Assembly (NCBI RefSeq): GCF_019977755.1
Contig: NZ_AP025145.1
Span: forward strand, 620,001-684,000
From: Vibrio penaeicida
GTDB taxonomy: Bacteria > Pseudomonadota > Gammaproteobacteria > Enterobacterales > Vibrionaceae
DNA length: 64,000 nt
Direction of reading: 5' to 3'
Under the pieces are notes generated by a model that saw only the letters and a list, made by a program, of their open reading frames with translations, had not been told where the DNA came from and did no database searches. Positions 8,115 to 16,871 of this stretch are shown in pieces. The stretch's first letter is position 1, and each line of letters begins with the position of its first letter. The translations under genes and the position numbers were made by a program.

Positions 8115-11100
8115 GTGAAGCTGAATTATTTACCGTTACTTTTGTCTGCTTTGGTCTCGCAGAACATTCTGGCCGCCGAGCCGGAAGATGTTCTTCCAGT
8201 GCCATCAGAGAGACAACTATCGTATCTTGATAATGAGATGAATGCATTTTTTCATTTCAGCCTTAATGGGTACTACAACCGCGAATGGGGAAATGGAACA
8301 GAAGATCCTGAAATATTCAACCCTCACCAGTTCAATGCAGACGAGTGGGTACAAGCTGCAAAAGATATGGGTGCGAAAAATATCATTTTGGTTGCCAAGC
8401 ACCACAGTGGTTTCCATCTATTCGATAGCCCTTATTCTGACTATGACGTGGCAAATACACCTTGGGGAAGAACTCAGACGCCACCGCGAGATATGATGAA
8501 AGAGGTCAGAGACGCTGCGATTGACAAGGGCATTAAATTTTCTGTCTACTTGTCCCCGTGGGATCGTCACCATCCGAACTACGTTGTTTATAGAGACGAC
8601 TACTCTCGTGAAGATGACTACGATCAAGCGATGAAGATTTATGACGATTTTTTCTCCAACAGTTTGCAGTATGTCCTTGATAATTATGGTCCGATCCATG
8701 AAATGTGGTTTGATGGTGCCGGCACGGGGCCTCAATTTGGTCGGACCGGCTTGGATTTCGAGCGCTTTATCCAAACGATCAGGAATAGGTCACCTGAAAC
8801 AAACATAGCAATCGTTGGACCAGACATTAGATGGGTTGGCAATGAACACGGAACAGCACCGGAAAATGCTTGGAGCATCCACCCGCTTTCTGACCGTGAC
8901 GACAGATACAACGAAACTGGTGTGGTATTAGATGGTCGCTTCAGAGGAATGTCCTCTTCGGAGCGTTTGAACTTTTATCCTAATGAGTGTGACACGCCTA
9001 TCCTAGAAGACGATCACGGGCATATTAAGTGGTTCTGGTGGGATTCTCATCGGGTAAGGAGTCAGGATACACTGTTTAATACTGTTTATTTTGACTGCGT
9101 TGGTCATAACAGTAGCTTGCTGCTCAATTTGTCTCCAGATACCGAAGGTAAAATTCCTCAAAATCAGTCGGTTGCTGCAAAAGCCCTGGGTGATTCCATT
9201 CGCATGACATTTTCTAACAACCTTCTTTCCGGTGCGTCAGTTAGTGCGAGCAGTATCTATGAATCGACGTACAATCCGAGTAAGGTCCTTGACGGTAATA
9301 AGAACACCTACTGGGCGGCGCAAGATAAAAGTGGATGGCACCATACACCTAGCGTCTCTATTCAGGAAGAATCGTTAACATTTACAATGGACACTCCGAT
9401 CAGCTTTGATGTGTTTTCAATTTCTGAACCCATTTTTAAGGGGCAACGTATTACTCACTTTTCAGTGCAGTCCCGTTTAAATGAAGGAGAATGGAAAACC
9501 ATCGTTGATAAAGGGCTTATTGGAACCAAGCGCTTAGTCAAACTCCCTAGCCAAGTGATTGCAGACGAGCTCAAGGTGGTAATTGATGGATCGCGAGATG
9601 TGCCGCTCATATCAGAAGTGGGTGTTTATAAACACGAGCAAAGTAAAGTGGACGTTACATTTAGCCCATCTGAGACACTTCAGCCGCAACCATTTGAAGT
9701 GACGCTTACCTCCCCAATAGATAATGATACAATCTACTATACAACGGATGGTTCAGAGCCTACGTACAACTCACCGGTTTATACAAACCCAATTTCCATT
9801 TCTCAGCCAACGACTATTAAAATACTCAGCCGTTCAGCGGGAATCAAAAGCAGCAAGCAATATTTCTTGGGTACAGCTAAAAACCTGGCGATAGACTCTC
9901 GTGCAGTGGTGTACCAATCTAGCGTTCATGCTTCTGGTGCAGGTCCAGAGCGGGCTGTTGATGGTAATGTCAGTGGTCATTGGGGGCATCGTTCTGTTAC
10001 CCATACAGGAGAAGCCGCAGGAGAAGCTCAAGACCCGTGGTGGGAAATAGATTTAGGGCGAGAAGTCTTTGTTAGTAACATTGTTTTGCATAACCGAACC
10101 GATTGTTGTTCTGAACGATTGGACAACGTGACGGTTCTTGCTCATTTTGAGCCGTTAAATAGCAAGGTGCCACTTCAGGTCAAAAATCATCAAGGTGTGT
10201 TTGTAGGTAACACGGGCGAAAATGTCGGTAGCAGTGTATCGATTCCGGTAAATAGGCAGTCTCGTTTTATACGAGTTCAGGCGGAAGGCAGTGACCGCTA
10301 CTTATCACTTGCAGAAGTACAAATAATGGGAATAGAGAGCAGCGATATTGTTCATAACGTCGCCAAGAATATGTATACGGTACAAAGCTCAAATCTTGGC
10401 GGCGAAGATACATCGAATAAAGCTGTTGATGGTAATACAAATGGCAATTTTAGAAATGGATCAGTGAGTCATACCAGTGAGAACGGAAGTGTAGGTGATA
10501 CATGGTGGCGTGTGGATCTAGGTGAATCTAAACCCATTTCCCAAATCCGGATCTTTAACAGGACGGATTGCTGTTCAGATCGTCTAGCGAATTTCGATGT
10601 GTTGGTATCAAACAACCCGAATATTGGAAGCAATGTGGCTTGGAGTCATTACCAAGGGCAACCTGTTGGTGACTCATTGAACTTAAATCTCAACAACGTA
10701 CAAGGTCGTTATGTAACGTTAAAAAAACGCGACAACACTATTCTTTCGCTTGCTGAAGTTGAAGTCATGTCAACTGAACGGAGTCTTGGTTTGAACGTAT
10801 CAACCTTTAAGCAGGCTTCACAAAGTTCGGAACATAGTTCTGGAGCGGCTGCTTCACGGGCAGTGGATGGTATCGATAGTGGTATTTGGGGGCATGGTAG
10901 CGTTTCCCACACAGGAGATAATGACACAAATGCATGGTGGCAGGTCGATTTAGGTGACAAGCGCACTATAGGATTGGTAAAACTCTTAAACCGTACCGAT
11001 TGTTGTGGAGATAGGCTGGAAAACCTTCGTGTTCATATAAGTGATAGCTCGTTTGGTAATGCGACGAATGAGGATATTATGGCACGTGATGATGTGGTGA

Positions 11101-11246
11101 CGGTTAACTACAGTGGTCCAACTAAAGCAGAAATGGATATTGTAGCGGGTTACTCAGGTCGTTATCTGCGTATCAGTCGAGATGGTGTGACCGAACCTTT
11201 GCACATAGCTGAAGTAGTGGTTATTGAACCCATCGTTGGAGATTGA
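8115..11246 (+). CDS. Secreted GH29 alpha-L-fucosidase with three F-type lectin modules
   Basis: 1043 residues. Signal peptide (about 1-21), then a GH29 catalytic domain (about 25-350) with KHHSGFHLFDS (95-105) and the probable nucleophile D200 in MWFDGAG. A discoidin-like domain follows (about 355-505), then a chitobiase-C-like fold (about 515-590; IYYTTDGSEPTY). Three F-type lectin domains (about 595-735, 740-890, 895-1040) each show the fucose-binding signature H...RTDCC..RL. It should release L-fucose from algal or host glycans outside the cell, with the lectin domains anchoring it to fucosylated surfaces. The start is GTG with an AGGAAGAGG ribosome site. The gene ends at a strong terminator and converges on a second fucosidase. 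Confidence 0.9.
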   Translation: MKLNYLPLLLSALVSQNILAAEPEDVLPVPSERQLSYLDNEMNAFFHFSLNGYYNREWGNGTEDPEIFNPHQFNADEWVQAAKDMGAKNIILVAKHHSGFHLFDSPYSDYDVANTPWGRTQTPPRDMMKEVRDAAIDKGIKFSVYLSPWDRHHPNYVVYRDDYSREDDYDQAMKIYDDFFSNSLQYVLDNYGPIHEMWFDGAGTGPQFGRTGLDFERFIQTIRNRSPETNIAIVGPDIRWVGNEHGTAPENAWSIHPLSDRDDRYNETGVVLDGRFRGMSSSERLNFYPNECDTPILEDDHGHIKWFWWDSHRVRSQDTLFNTVYFDCVGHNSSLLLNLSPDTEGKIPQNQSVAAKALGDSIRMTFSNNLLSGASVSASSIYESTYNPSKVLDGNKNTYWAAQDKSGWHHTPSVSIQEESLTFTMDTPISFDVFSISEPIFKGQRITHFSVQSRLNEGEWKTIVDKGLIGTKRLVKLPSQVIADELKVVIDGSRDVPLISEVGVYKHEQSKVDVTFSPSETLQPQPFEVTLTSPIDNDTIYYTTDGSEPTYNSPVYTNPISISQPTTIKILSRSAGIKSSKQYFLGTAKNLAIDSRAVVYQSSVHASGAGPERAVDGNVSGHWGHRSVTHTGEAAGEAQDPWWEIDLGREVFVSNIVLHNRTDCCSERLDNVTVLAHFEPLNSKVPLQVKNHQGVFVGNTGENVGSSVSIPVNRQSRFIRVQAEGSDRYLSLAEVQIMGIESSDIVHNVAKNMYTVQSSNLGGEDTSNKAVDGNTNGNFRNGSVSHTSENGSVGDTWWRVDLGESKPISQIRIFNRTDCCSDRLANFDVLVSNNPNIGSNVAWSHYQGQPVGDSLNLNLNNVQGRYVTLKKRDNTILSLAEVEVMSTERSLGLNVSTFKQASQSSEHSSGAAASRAVDGIDSGIWGHGSVSHTGDNDTNAWWQVDLGDKRTIGLVKLLNRTDCCGDRLENLRVHISDSSFGNATNEDIMARDDVVTVNYSGPTKAEMDIVAGYSGRYLRISRDGVTEPLHIAEVVVIEPIVGD

Positions 11247-11266
11247 ACCAACACTTGAAGGTAAGG

Positions 11267-11293
11267 AGGAGGCTAACTAAGCCTCCTTTTTTT
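11267..11293 (+). terminator. Terminator of the first fucosidase gene
   Basis: AGGAGGC, loop TAACTAA, GCCTCCT, then TTTTTT. Perfect 7-bp stem beginning 20 bp after the stop codon. Confidence 0.9.
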
Positions 11294-11667
11294 ATCTGAA
11301 AATAAAAAAGCCTGACTTAGGTATCGGGCAAAAAGTGATATCTGGTCGTGCGTTGTGAAGTTCTACTCACTTTCAGCATGTTGGTGTGCAATATAGTGAA
11401 GTATTTATACCGCAAGGCTCGTTGAGTTGGTTGTCCCGACCAAAATGCGTACTAGCGCACTGGAAATCATGTTCAGATAAATAGACAGACTGCGATAGTC
11501 AATATCGACTAAAAACTAACCAAGCGACCTGAACAAGGGCTTCTACGACTTTTGCTCATGTTTCCTGCCATCTAATTGGTGGTTAGATCTCGTGCATTCT
11601 TCAGCTCGGATGCAGGTATCCAAAGTCGTCATCATTACATATTGGAAAGGGCTTGGTATTAAACTGC
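11294..11667. other. Non-coding stretch between convergent fucosidase genes
   Basis: No gene with a ribosome site or family signature. The sequence looks like degraded intergenic repeat material of the type recognised more clearly at 11668-11736 and 15187-15446. Confidence 0.5.
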
Positions 11668-11736
11668 GTTCTTTCTCGGGTACTGAAACAGAAATGAGCC
11701 TCTGAATCCTGCATCTTGACGTCACCTAGGCATATA
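11668..11736. repeat. Degenerate intergenic repeat end related to 15187-15446
   Basis: Shares GCGTT.TTTCT.G, ACTGAAACAGAA and ATGAG with 15388-15420. Its right end (GCATCTTGACGTCACCTAGG) resembles the reverse complement of the left end of the 15187 element (CCCAAGTAATCTCAAGATGC). This suggests two decayed members of one inverted-repeat-ended, MITE-like family. The left boundary is unclear. Confidence 0.5.
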
Positions 11737-12011
11737 CAAATATGAATAAGTATTTGATCAGTATCGCTGATTTCCTTGTCACATCTACGATGTTAGTTGT
11801 TTATTGAGTAGAACAACTGCACACCCAGCCTCTGCCTTGTTCAAATAACCCACAACTAGTTGTAAAAACAGAGACGAGAAAGTCTTCAAGCGAGTTCATA
11901 GCAAGGCATACTTTGCCTGCGCAAACTTAGAACGGCTATAGATCTTAATTATTATTACTCTAGTGGGAGGTGAAAGCGCTGGGTTTTTGGGTTTGTGGGA
12001 TATATCGGTAG

Positions 12012-12041
12012 AAAAGCCAGTGATGTAAAATCACTGGCTTT
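12012..12041 (-). terminator. Terminator of the second fucosidase gene
   Basis: AAAGCCAGTGA and TCACTGGCTTT form an 11-bp perfect stem around TGTAAAA, lying 40 bp beyond the minus-strand stop. The gene to its right is read leftwards, so this is a 3' hairpin. Confidence 0.8.
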
Positions 12042-12080
12042 GATTTGGTTAGGTATTTTTACTTTTATATCTGAAAGTTA

Positions 12081-14912
12081 TTACTCAATCTCAACTTCCG
12101 CGAAGCTTAGTACGCCAGTATTTTCTTTTCGAATTAAGACGTGCCTTGCTGAAACGGTTGGAATAAGTACTTCGGCTACATCGCTGATTACATTGACCTT
12201 AATAACATGCTTTGATGCATTAATGTTTTGGCTTAATGAAGCCGTTGTATCAGGAAGGTCATCATACAACATGATGTATACATCATTGGTTCTTGTTAAA
12301 CAGCAATCAGTTCGCGAATGAATTGTGATTTTGTTGATAGCCTGAGTATTGCCTAGATCCACGCTCCACCATGGTTCAGCCTCACTTTGAGTATGTGTAA
12401 TTGTCCCTGTGCCGAAGTATTTACCAACAACGCCATCAACTGCTTTTTCAGCATATCCACCTACGAGTGTTGAGCTTTGTGAAGCATTTTGGTTGAGCGC
12501 CAAGTTATTTGAGACATCAGGGGCTTTCAATACGATAACTTCTGCGAGAGAGAGAATACCTTGACCCTCAATCTGCACGCGGATATAACGACCATTCAGA
12601 ATTGAGGAAATGTTCCAAGACTTCCCTACAGCATCACGACTGTATTGAGTAATATTTGGATCATTTTTAAGCTGTTCAAGTGTTTTCCCCTGCATTGAGG
12701 TATCGGACACAAACACATAGACATCTTGAAGCCTGCGGAAACAGCAGTCAGTGCGATTAAGCAACGTAATATTGGTAAACGCTTCCTGCGCACCAAGGTC
12801 AATTTCCCACCAAGGGTTGAGCTCGTTCGCTGTGTGTGTCACGGATCCATTGTGGTAGTTACCATCAACGTTTTGGTCAATGGCGCGCTGGGCGCTGCCG
12901 CCATATTGGGTAGAGCTCTGGGTCGCTGTGCCATTTACGGTAAGGTTTCGTGAGTATTGGAGTACCTCTATTTCTGCAGTATTCAGTACCCCATAATCTG
13001 CACTTTGAACTTTTACGTAGCGTGCATTGCCATTGACTCTCGAAGAGAGCACACGTCCAGATTCACTTTTATCCAGCAACGCAATGTTTTCAATTGCCTG
13101 TAGATTACCTGTTGAATCCCAGAGCGAATAATCAATCGGGGAATCACTCCAGTGAACTGCAATTTTATTCAGTCGATCAGTGCAACAATCTGTGCGGTTC
13201 CACACGCGAATTTCATCGACATGATGAGTGCTTTCCAAATCAACAGACCACCAAGGTTGATCCTCTGTCTGCGTGTGTTGGAGCGAACCCCTTGAAACGT
13301 ATTCTTGGTTAACCAAGTACTGGTTTTCACCTGAATAGTCGCCATCGACGGCTTTATTACTGACAAGACCACCAAAGGTTGAACTTTGAGAAGTGGTTTT
13401 CCCAAACGCGATATTGTTACCGGGAATTTTCTGATTTATAAATACCAATTCATCTTTGATTTCATTGATATCTTTCATGTGTTCTCTGATAAATTCTGGC
13501 ATGGTTCCAGCTTGTACAATAGGAAGGTTCAGCAGGAATGTGCCATTGGGTGTAAGCGTTGTTTCGTAGAGAATTTTTGCAAGAAAATAAGGATCTTTTG
13601 GACCCCCTGAAGCATTAAACGAGAACCAGTTACCCGCAGAAATGCCAGAGTACATAGTGTTGAACCCTTTGACATGAATAAATTCGGGATCCAGTCCATC
13701 AGCTAATGTTTCTAGTGACGTTAAGTCTGCAGTGTCGTTCGAGTATTCCTTATCATTATTCACAATTATTGTTGATGGTGATATGTGACGGATAAAGTCA
13801 CGCAGATCTTGATAAGGGACATAGTCATAAGATGCAATCTGTCCCCATGCGTCAAACCACAGTAAAGGTACCTCGCCATATTCCGTCAACAGCTCGCGCA
13901 ACTGATTTTTAATAAATAATGGATCTTGCGTCCGCTTCGTCCAGTTAATTACTGTCAGCCCATTGCTGGTATCAACACCTTCCGGTCTTGGAGCTGTCGA
14001 TGTCGTGTTTATCTTTGGATCGCGTCTGTCCCATATAGAAAAATATATCGCGGGTGTTACGCCCACTTCCCTAAAAGACTCCATGTACTCGGCAACAACA
14101 TCACAATCACAAGGTGAGTTTAGAGAATTATGATCGGTGTATTTCGTATCCCAAAGAGAAAAGCCATCATGGTGCTTTGCAGTAAGCACGGCATAGGTCA
14201 TGCCAGCTTCTTTTACGATATTCGCCCACTGGCGAGTGTCTAGATTTGTCGGGGAAAAGTTTGATACTGGAACGAAAGGATCTGCCCACTGCCTGTAATC
14301 ATAGGTGGACATATTGTAGTGCAGGAATGCACCATATCGGTGTTCATCAAGGAACTCTTTTACAGGGAGGGGCGGAAGGGTCTCGTCACCGAATATTTCT
14401 ACTTCAGCAAGTGATAGATAGCCGTTATCCGGCTTTTTAACCATCACGTACTGATAATTTTCAGACACTGCTTGTGAAACGATATCGTTTGTGTTGTCAG
14501 AATAAGAAATTGACCGTACACCATTGTGATTGTTCAACTCAGTAACAGTCATCTCTGACATATCAAAGTTGGAGAGATAAACATTAAAATTGCTATTCCG
14601 CTCTTCGCAGCAATCATTGCGAAAATAGATCTTTATCTCTTTAAGGTTCTTGCTAGTTCTGAGGTCAACTTGCCACCAGGGTTCGATCTCATTATTGGTA
14701 TGTGTAACTGAATCAAAATTGTAGTTTTGGTCAGTGCGCCCGTCTATAGCCCTTTCAGCAGTTCGACTAGCATAATCTGAGCTTTGCGTTGCTATACCCG
14801 CGAGTGCGTAATTTCGTTTATCTCCTGTATTTGCTGGTGATGCAATTGCACCTCCAGCAAACAATAGCATTGCGCCGGATAGCAAGATTGGTTTTAAGAA
14901 TGCCAAATCCAT
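12081..14912 (-). CDS. Secreted GH29 alpha-L-fucosidase with four F-type lectin modules
   Basis: 943 residues from the ATG at 14912, chosen because AAGGAG lies 8 nt before it and a clean signal peptide (about 1-25) follows; an ATG 30 bp upstream lacks this. Order: F-type lectin (about 33-176, RNDCCEER), GH29 catalytic domain (about 182-500; KHHDGF at 246-251, probable nucleophile D354 in LLWFDAWG), then three more F-type lectins with RTDCC signatures (about 572, 720 and 867). The N-terminal lectin and the missing chitobiase-like domain distinguish it from its convergent neighbour, so they are distant relatives rather than a recent duplication. Predicted to remove fucose from extracellular glycans. 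Substrate linkage is unknown. Confidence 0.9.
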   Translation of the reverse strand: MDLAFLKPILLSGAMLLFAGGAIASPANTGDKRNYALAGIATQSSDYASRTAERAIDGRTDQNYNFDSVTHTNNEIEPWWQVDLRTSKNLKEIKIYFRNDCCEERNSNFNVYLSNFDMSEMTVTELNNHNGVRSISYSDNTNDIVSQAVSENYQYVMVKKPDNGYLSLAEVEIFGDETLPPLPVKEFLDEHRYGAFLHYNMSTYDYRQWADPFVPVSNFSPTNLDTRQWANIVKEAGMTYAVLTAKHHDGFSLWDTKYTDHNSLNSPCDCDVVAEYMESFREVGVTPAIYFSIWDRRDPKINTTSTAPRPEGVDTSNGLTVINWTKRTQDPLFIKNQLRELLTEYGEVPLLWFDAWGQIASYDYVPYQDLRDFIRHISPSTIIVNNDKEYSNDTADLTSLETLADGLDPEFIHVKGFNTMYSGISAGNWFSFNASGGPKDPYFLAKILYETTLTPNGTFLLNLPIVQAGTMPEFIREHMKDINEIKDELVFINQKIPGNNIAFGKTTSQSSTFGGLVSNKAVDGDYSGENQYLVNQEYVSRGSLQHTQTEDQPWWSVDLESTHHVDEIRVWNRTDCCTDRLNKIAVHWSDSPIDYSLWDSTGNLQAIENIALLDKSESGRVLSSRVNGNARYVKVQSADYGVLNTAEIEVLQYSRNLTVNGTATQSSTQYGGSAQRAIDQNVDGNYHNGSVTHTANELNPWWEIDLGAQEAFTNITLLNRTDCCFRRLQDVYVFVSDTSMQGKTLEQLKNDPNITQYSRDAVGKSWNISSILNGRYIRVQIEGQGILSLAEVIVLKAPDVSNNLALNQNASQSSTLVGGYAEKAVDGVVGKYFGTGTITHTQSEAEPWWSVDLGNTQAINKITIHSRTDCCLTRTNDVYIMLYDDLPDTTASLSQNINASKHVIKVNVISDVAEVLIPTVSARHVLIRKENTGVLSFAEVEIE

Positions 14913-15186
14913 TTGGGTACTCCTTTGAGTAAGCTTTTTCATTGATCAACGATGTTGTCCGTTAGTTCTATAACCTTTAAGCCCATAAGACACAACTAGT
15001 ACAAACCAAACTTAATGTAGTATGCTGTAGTTTTGTGTGTTTTGTTTGAGCTTCATGCGGCTATTTGGCATGTTATGTTCGTTTTTTAGGCTATCTTATA
15101 GTTGTATTCATTGCAAATAAAATAGATTGTTTCATATATGAAATTATCCGGTGATCGGGTAGGTAGATTTGTATAAATGGATTAGC
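14913..15186. other. Upstream region of the second fucosidase gene
   Basis: AT-rich, no gene seen. It should hold the minus-strand fucosidase promoter. It ends at the MITE-like repeat starting at 15187. Confidence 0.5.
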
Positions 15187-15446
15187 TATACCCAAGTAAT
15201 CTCAAGATGCTCGATTCAGCGAGAATTAACTGGCTTTCAGGTAAGGCACCGATTTGAAGAGCGAGTGGCTCTAAATCAATAATCGGCAACACAGTATGAA
15301 AACCAGTGAGGCTCCCCCTCGAGAGCACATATTCTGTCCCATTTTCTTCGTCAAATAACATGGAAAGGAGTCGTCATTTCTCTGCGTTTTTTCTTGAACT
15401 GAAACAGAATATGAGGGTATGAACGTGCCAACTGAGGTTACTTAGT
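15187..15446. repeat. MITE-like degenerate Vibrio intergenic repeat (~260 bp)
   Basis: Begins TATACCCAAGTAATCTCAAG and ends CTGAGGTTACTTAGT. The outer 15 bases are imperfect inverted repeats (about 11 of 15). The interior contains ACTGAAACAGAATATGAG, shared with the element near 11.7 kb. It encodes no protein. Its right end stops two bases before the right copy of the island-flanking direct repeat, placing it exactly at the island boundary. Confidence 0.55.
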
Positions 15447-15448
15447 CA

Positions 15449-15527
15449 ATCTGTAATGAGCGAAATTTTGCCGATAGCTTGGTGGAATTGTGTTCAAAGG
15501 TCAGATAATTCATCTCAAGCCATATTT
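15449..15527. repeat. Right copy of the ~79-bp direct repeat flanking the fucosidase island
   Basis: Partner of 7454-7531, about 84% identical by hand alignment and in the same orientation. The inverted repeat that is perfect in the left copy is decayed here. It lies about 25 bp before the palindrome that precedes the TAXI-TRAP sigma-54 promoter, so it belongs to the transporter's regulatory region. Confidence 0.85.
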
Positions 15528-15549
15528 AACAAAGAATTTACATAAAACG

Positions 15550-15605
15550 CGATGAGCAAGATTTTGCTCATCGAATTTAACTCGTATAAGCGGAATTTTG
15601 CTCAT
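15550..15605 (+). promoter_or_regulatory. Predicted enhancer (upstream activating) sites for the DctD-type activator
   Basis: A near-perfect palindrome at 15550-15573 has TGAGCAAGATTTTGCTCA as its core and CG/GAT extensions. A half-site TTTTGCTCAT follows at 15596-15605. The palindrome centre lies about 120 bp before the predicted transcription start, the usual place for an activator of sigma-54 RNA polymerase. Similar TGAGCGAAATTT blocks occur in both direct-repeat copies. Confidence 0.75.
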
Positions 15606-15654
15606 TTAGATAGGGTGTTGAGTTTAATTCTATATAAAACAATAAGTTAAGTTT

Positions 15655-15670
15655 TGGCGCGTATGTTGCT
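15655..15670 (+). promoter_or_regulatory. Sigma-54 promoter of the TAXI-TRAP operon
   Basis: TGGCGCG-N4-TTGCT matches the sigma-54 consensus (TGGCACG-N4-TTGCW), with the invariant GG and GC at correct spacing. Transcription should start near 15681, about 80 bp before the solute-binding protein start. Confidence 0.9.
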
Positions 15671-15763
15671 ATAGGGAATGGAAACAACAAACGCTCACAG
15701 GATTCAATTAAGCGATCGCGCTTGAAAGAAAAGGTGAGCCAATAACCCTACATGGAGCGTAAC

Positions 15764-16780
15764 ATGTTAAAAAACAAAATCGTAAAATCTCTTCTACTCG
15801 CCACCACACTTGCGGCTTCGGTTTCTGGTGTCGCATCAGCAGCAGAAAATCGCAGTTACATTTTAGCAACAGCATCGACGGGCGGTACTTACTACCCAGT
15901 TGGGGTTGCATTGGCAACACTAAGTAAAATTAAGCTGGAGCCTAAGCATAAATTCGCCCTATCTGCCATCAGTTCAGCAGGGTCGGGTGAAAACGTAAAA
16001 CTGCTTAGAGAAAACGAGGCACAGTTTGCCATTCTTCAGGGCTTATACGGTGCTTGGGCATGGAATGGCGAAGGCAAAGTGAAACAATCTGGTCCTCAGA
16101 AAAATTTACGCTCTGTCACCATGCTTTGGCAAAACGTTGAGCATTTTGTTGTTCGTTCTAAGTTTGCAAAAACGGGAACAGTGAGCGATTTGGCGCAGAT
16201 GAACGACAAGAAATTCTCTATTGGTAAAAAAAATTCGGGTACGGAAGGATCCGGTCGTCAGATTATGTCTGGCTTAAACGTTGACCCAGATAAATTTAAC
16301 CTCGCCTATCTGGGCTATGGCGCCAGTGCCGATGCGCTACAAAATGGCGCAATTGATGGTATGAATACCCCTGCTGGTGTACCGGTTAGTGCAGTTACTC
16401 GTGCTTATGCCGCGCTTGGTAACCAGATTCAAGTATTGAACTTTACTGACGCTCAAATCAAAGAAGCCAACAATGGATACGAATTGTGGACTCGCTTCGT
16501 GATCCCTGCAAACACTTACCCTGGTCAAGACAAAGACATCAATACAATTGCGCAGCCTAACTTCTTAGCGGTTCGTGACGACATTAGCGATGATGATGTT
16601 TACATGCTGACTAAAACCATTTACGAGAACCTAACTTTCCTAAATGGTATTCACAAAGCAACCAAAGCGATGGCGATTGAAAAAGCAATTTCTGGTTTAC
16701 CTGTGCCATTACACCCAGGTGCGGCTCGTTACTACAAAGAGCAAGGTATTACTATTCCATCACATCTTGTTGTTCAGTAA
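15764..16780 (+). CDS. TAXI-family TRAP transporter solute-binding protein
   Basis: 338 residues: signal peptide (about 1-26), then a periplasmic binding domain beginning RSYILATASTGGTYYPVG, the hallmark opening of TAXI binding proteins, with GSGENVKLLRENEAQFAILQ and GYGASADAL. It captures a substrate, probably a carboxylate or amino-acid-like acid, and delivers it to the fused permease downstream. The ATG at 15764 is chosen because GGAG lies 6 nt before it; an upstream in-frame ATG at 15752 overlaps that ribosome site. The gene follows a sigma-54 promoter, so uptake is inducible. The substrate cannot be read from the sequence; the dicarboxylate-type regulators and neighbouring lhgO make a 2-oxo or 2-hydroxy diacid plausible. 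Confidence 0.92.
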   Translation: MLKNKIVKSLLLATTLAASVSGVASAAENRSYILATASTGGTYYPVGVALATLSKIKLEPKHKFALSAISSAGSGENVKLLRENEAQFAILQGLYGAWAWNGEGKVKQSGPQKNLRSVTMLWQNVEHFVVRSKFAKTGTVSDLAQMNDKKFSIGKKNSGTEGSGRQIMSGLNVDPDKFNLAYLGYGASADALQNGAIDGMNTPAGVPVSAVTRAYAALGNQIQVLNFTDAQIKEANNGYELWTRFVIPANTYPGQDKDINTIAQPNFLAVRDDISDDDVYMLTKTIYENLTFLNGIHKATKAMAIEKAISGLPVPLHPGAARYYKEQGITIPSHLVVQ

Positions 16781-16805
16781 CCGATAGCCCAATAACCCTC
16801 ACTGC

Positions 16806-16848
16806 ACCCGAGCCGAATTCCCCCCGGCTCGGCTCGGGTACAGTTTTT
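16806..16848 (+). terminator. Intra-operon terminator/attenuator
   Basis: ACCCGAGCCG (16806-16815) pairs perfectly with CGGCTCGGGT (16830-16839), followed by CAG and TTTTT. It lies between the binding-protein and permease genes. Partial termination here would give more binding protein than permease, a common arrangement for binding-protein transporters. Confidence 0.85.
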
Positions 16849-16871
16849 CTGCCGTACCTGAGGAAAATATC

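Noticed and set aside
11995..12321. 108-codon plus-strand frame opposite the end of the second fucosidase
   Set aside because: It is antisense to a clear lectin domain, begins inside a terminator hairpin and has no family resemblance.
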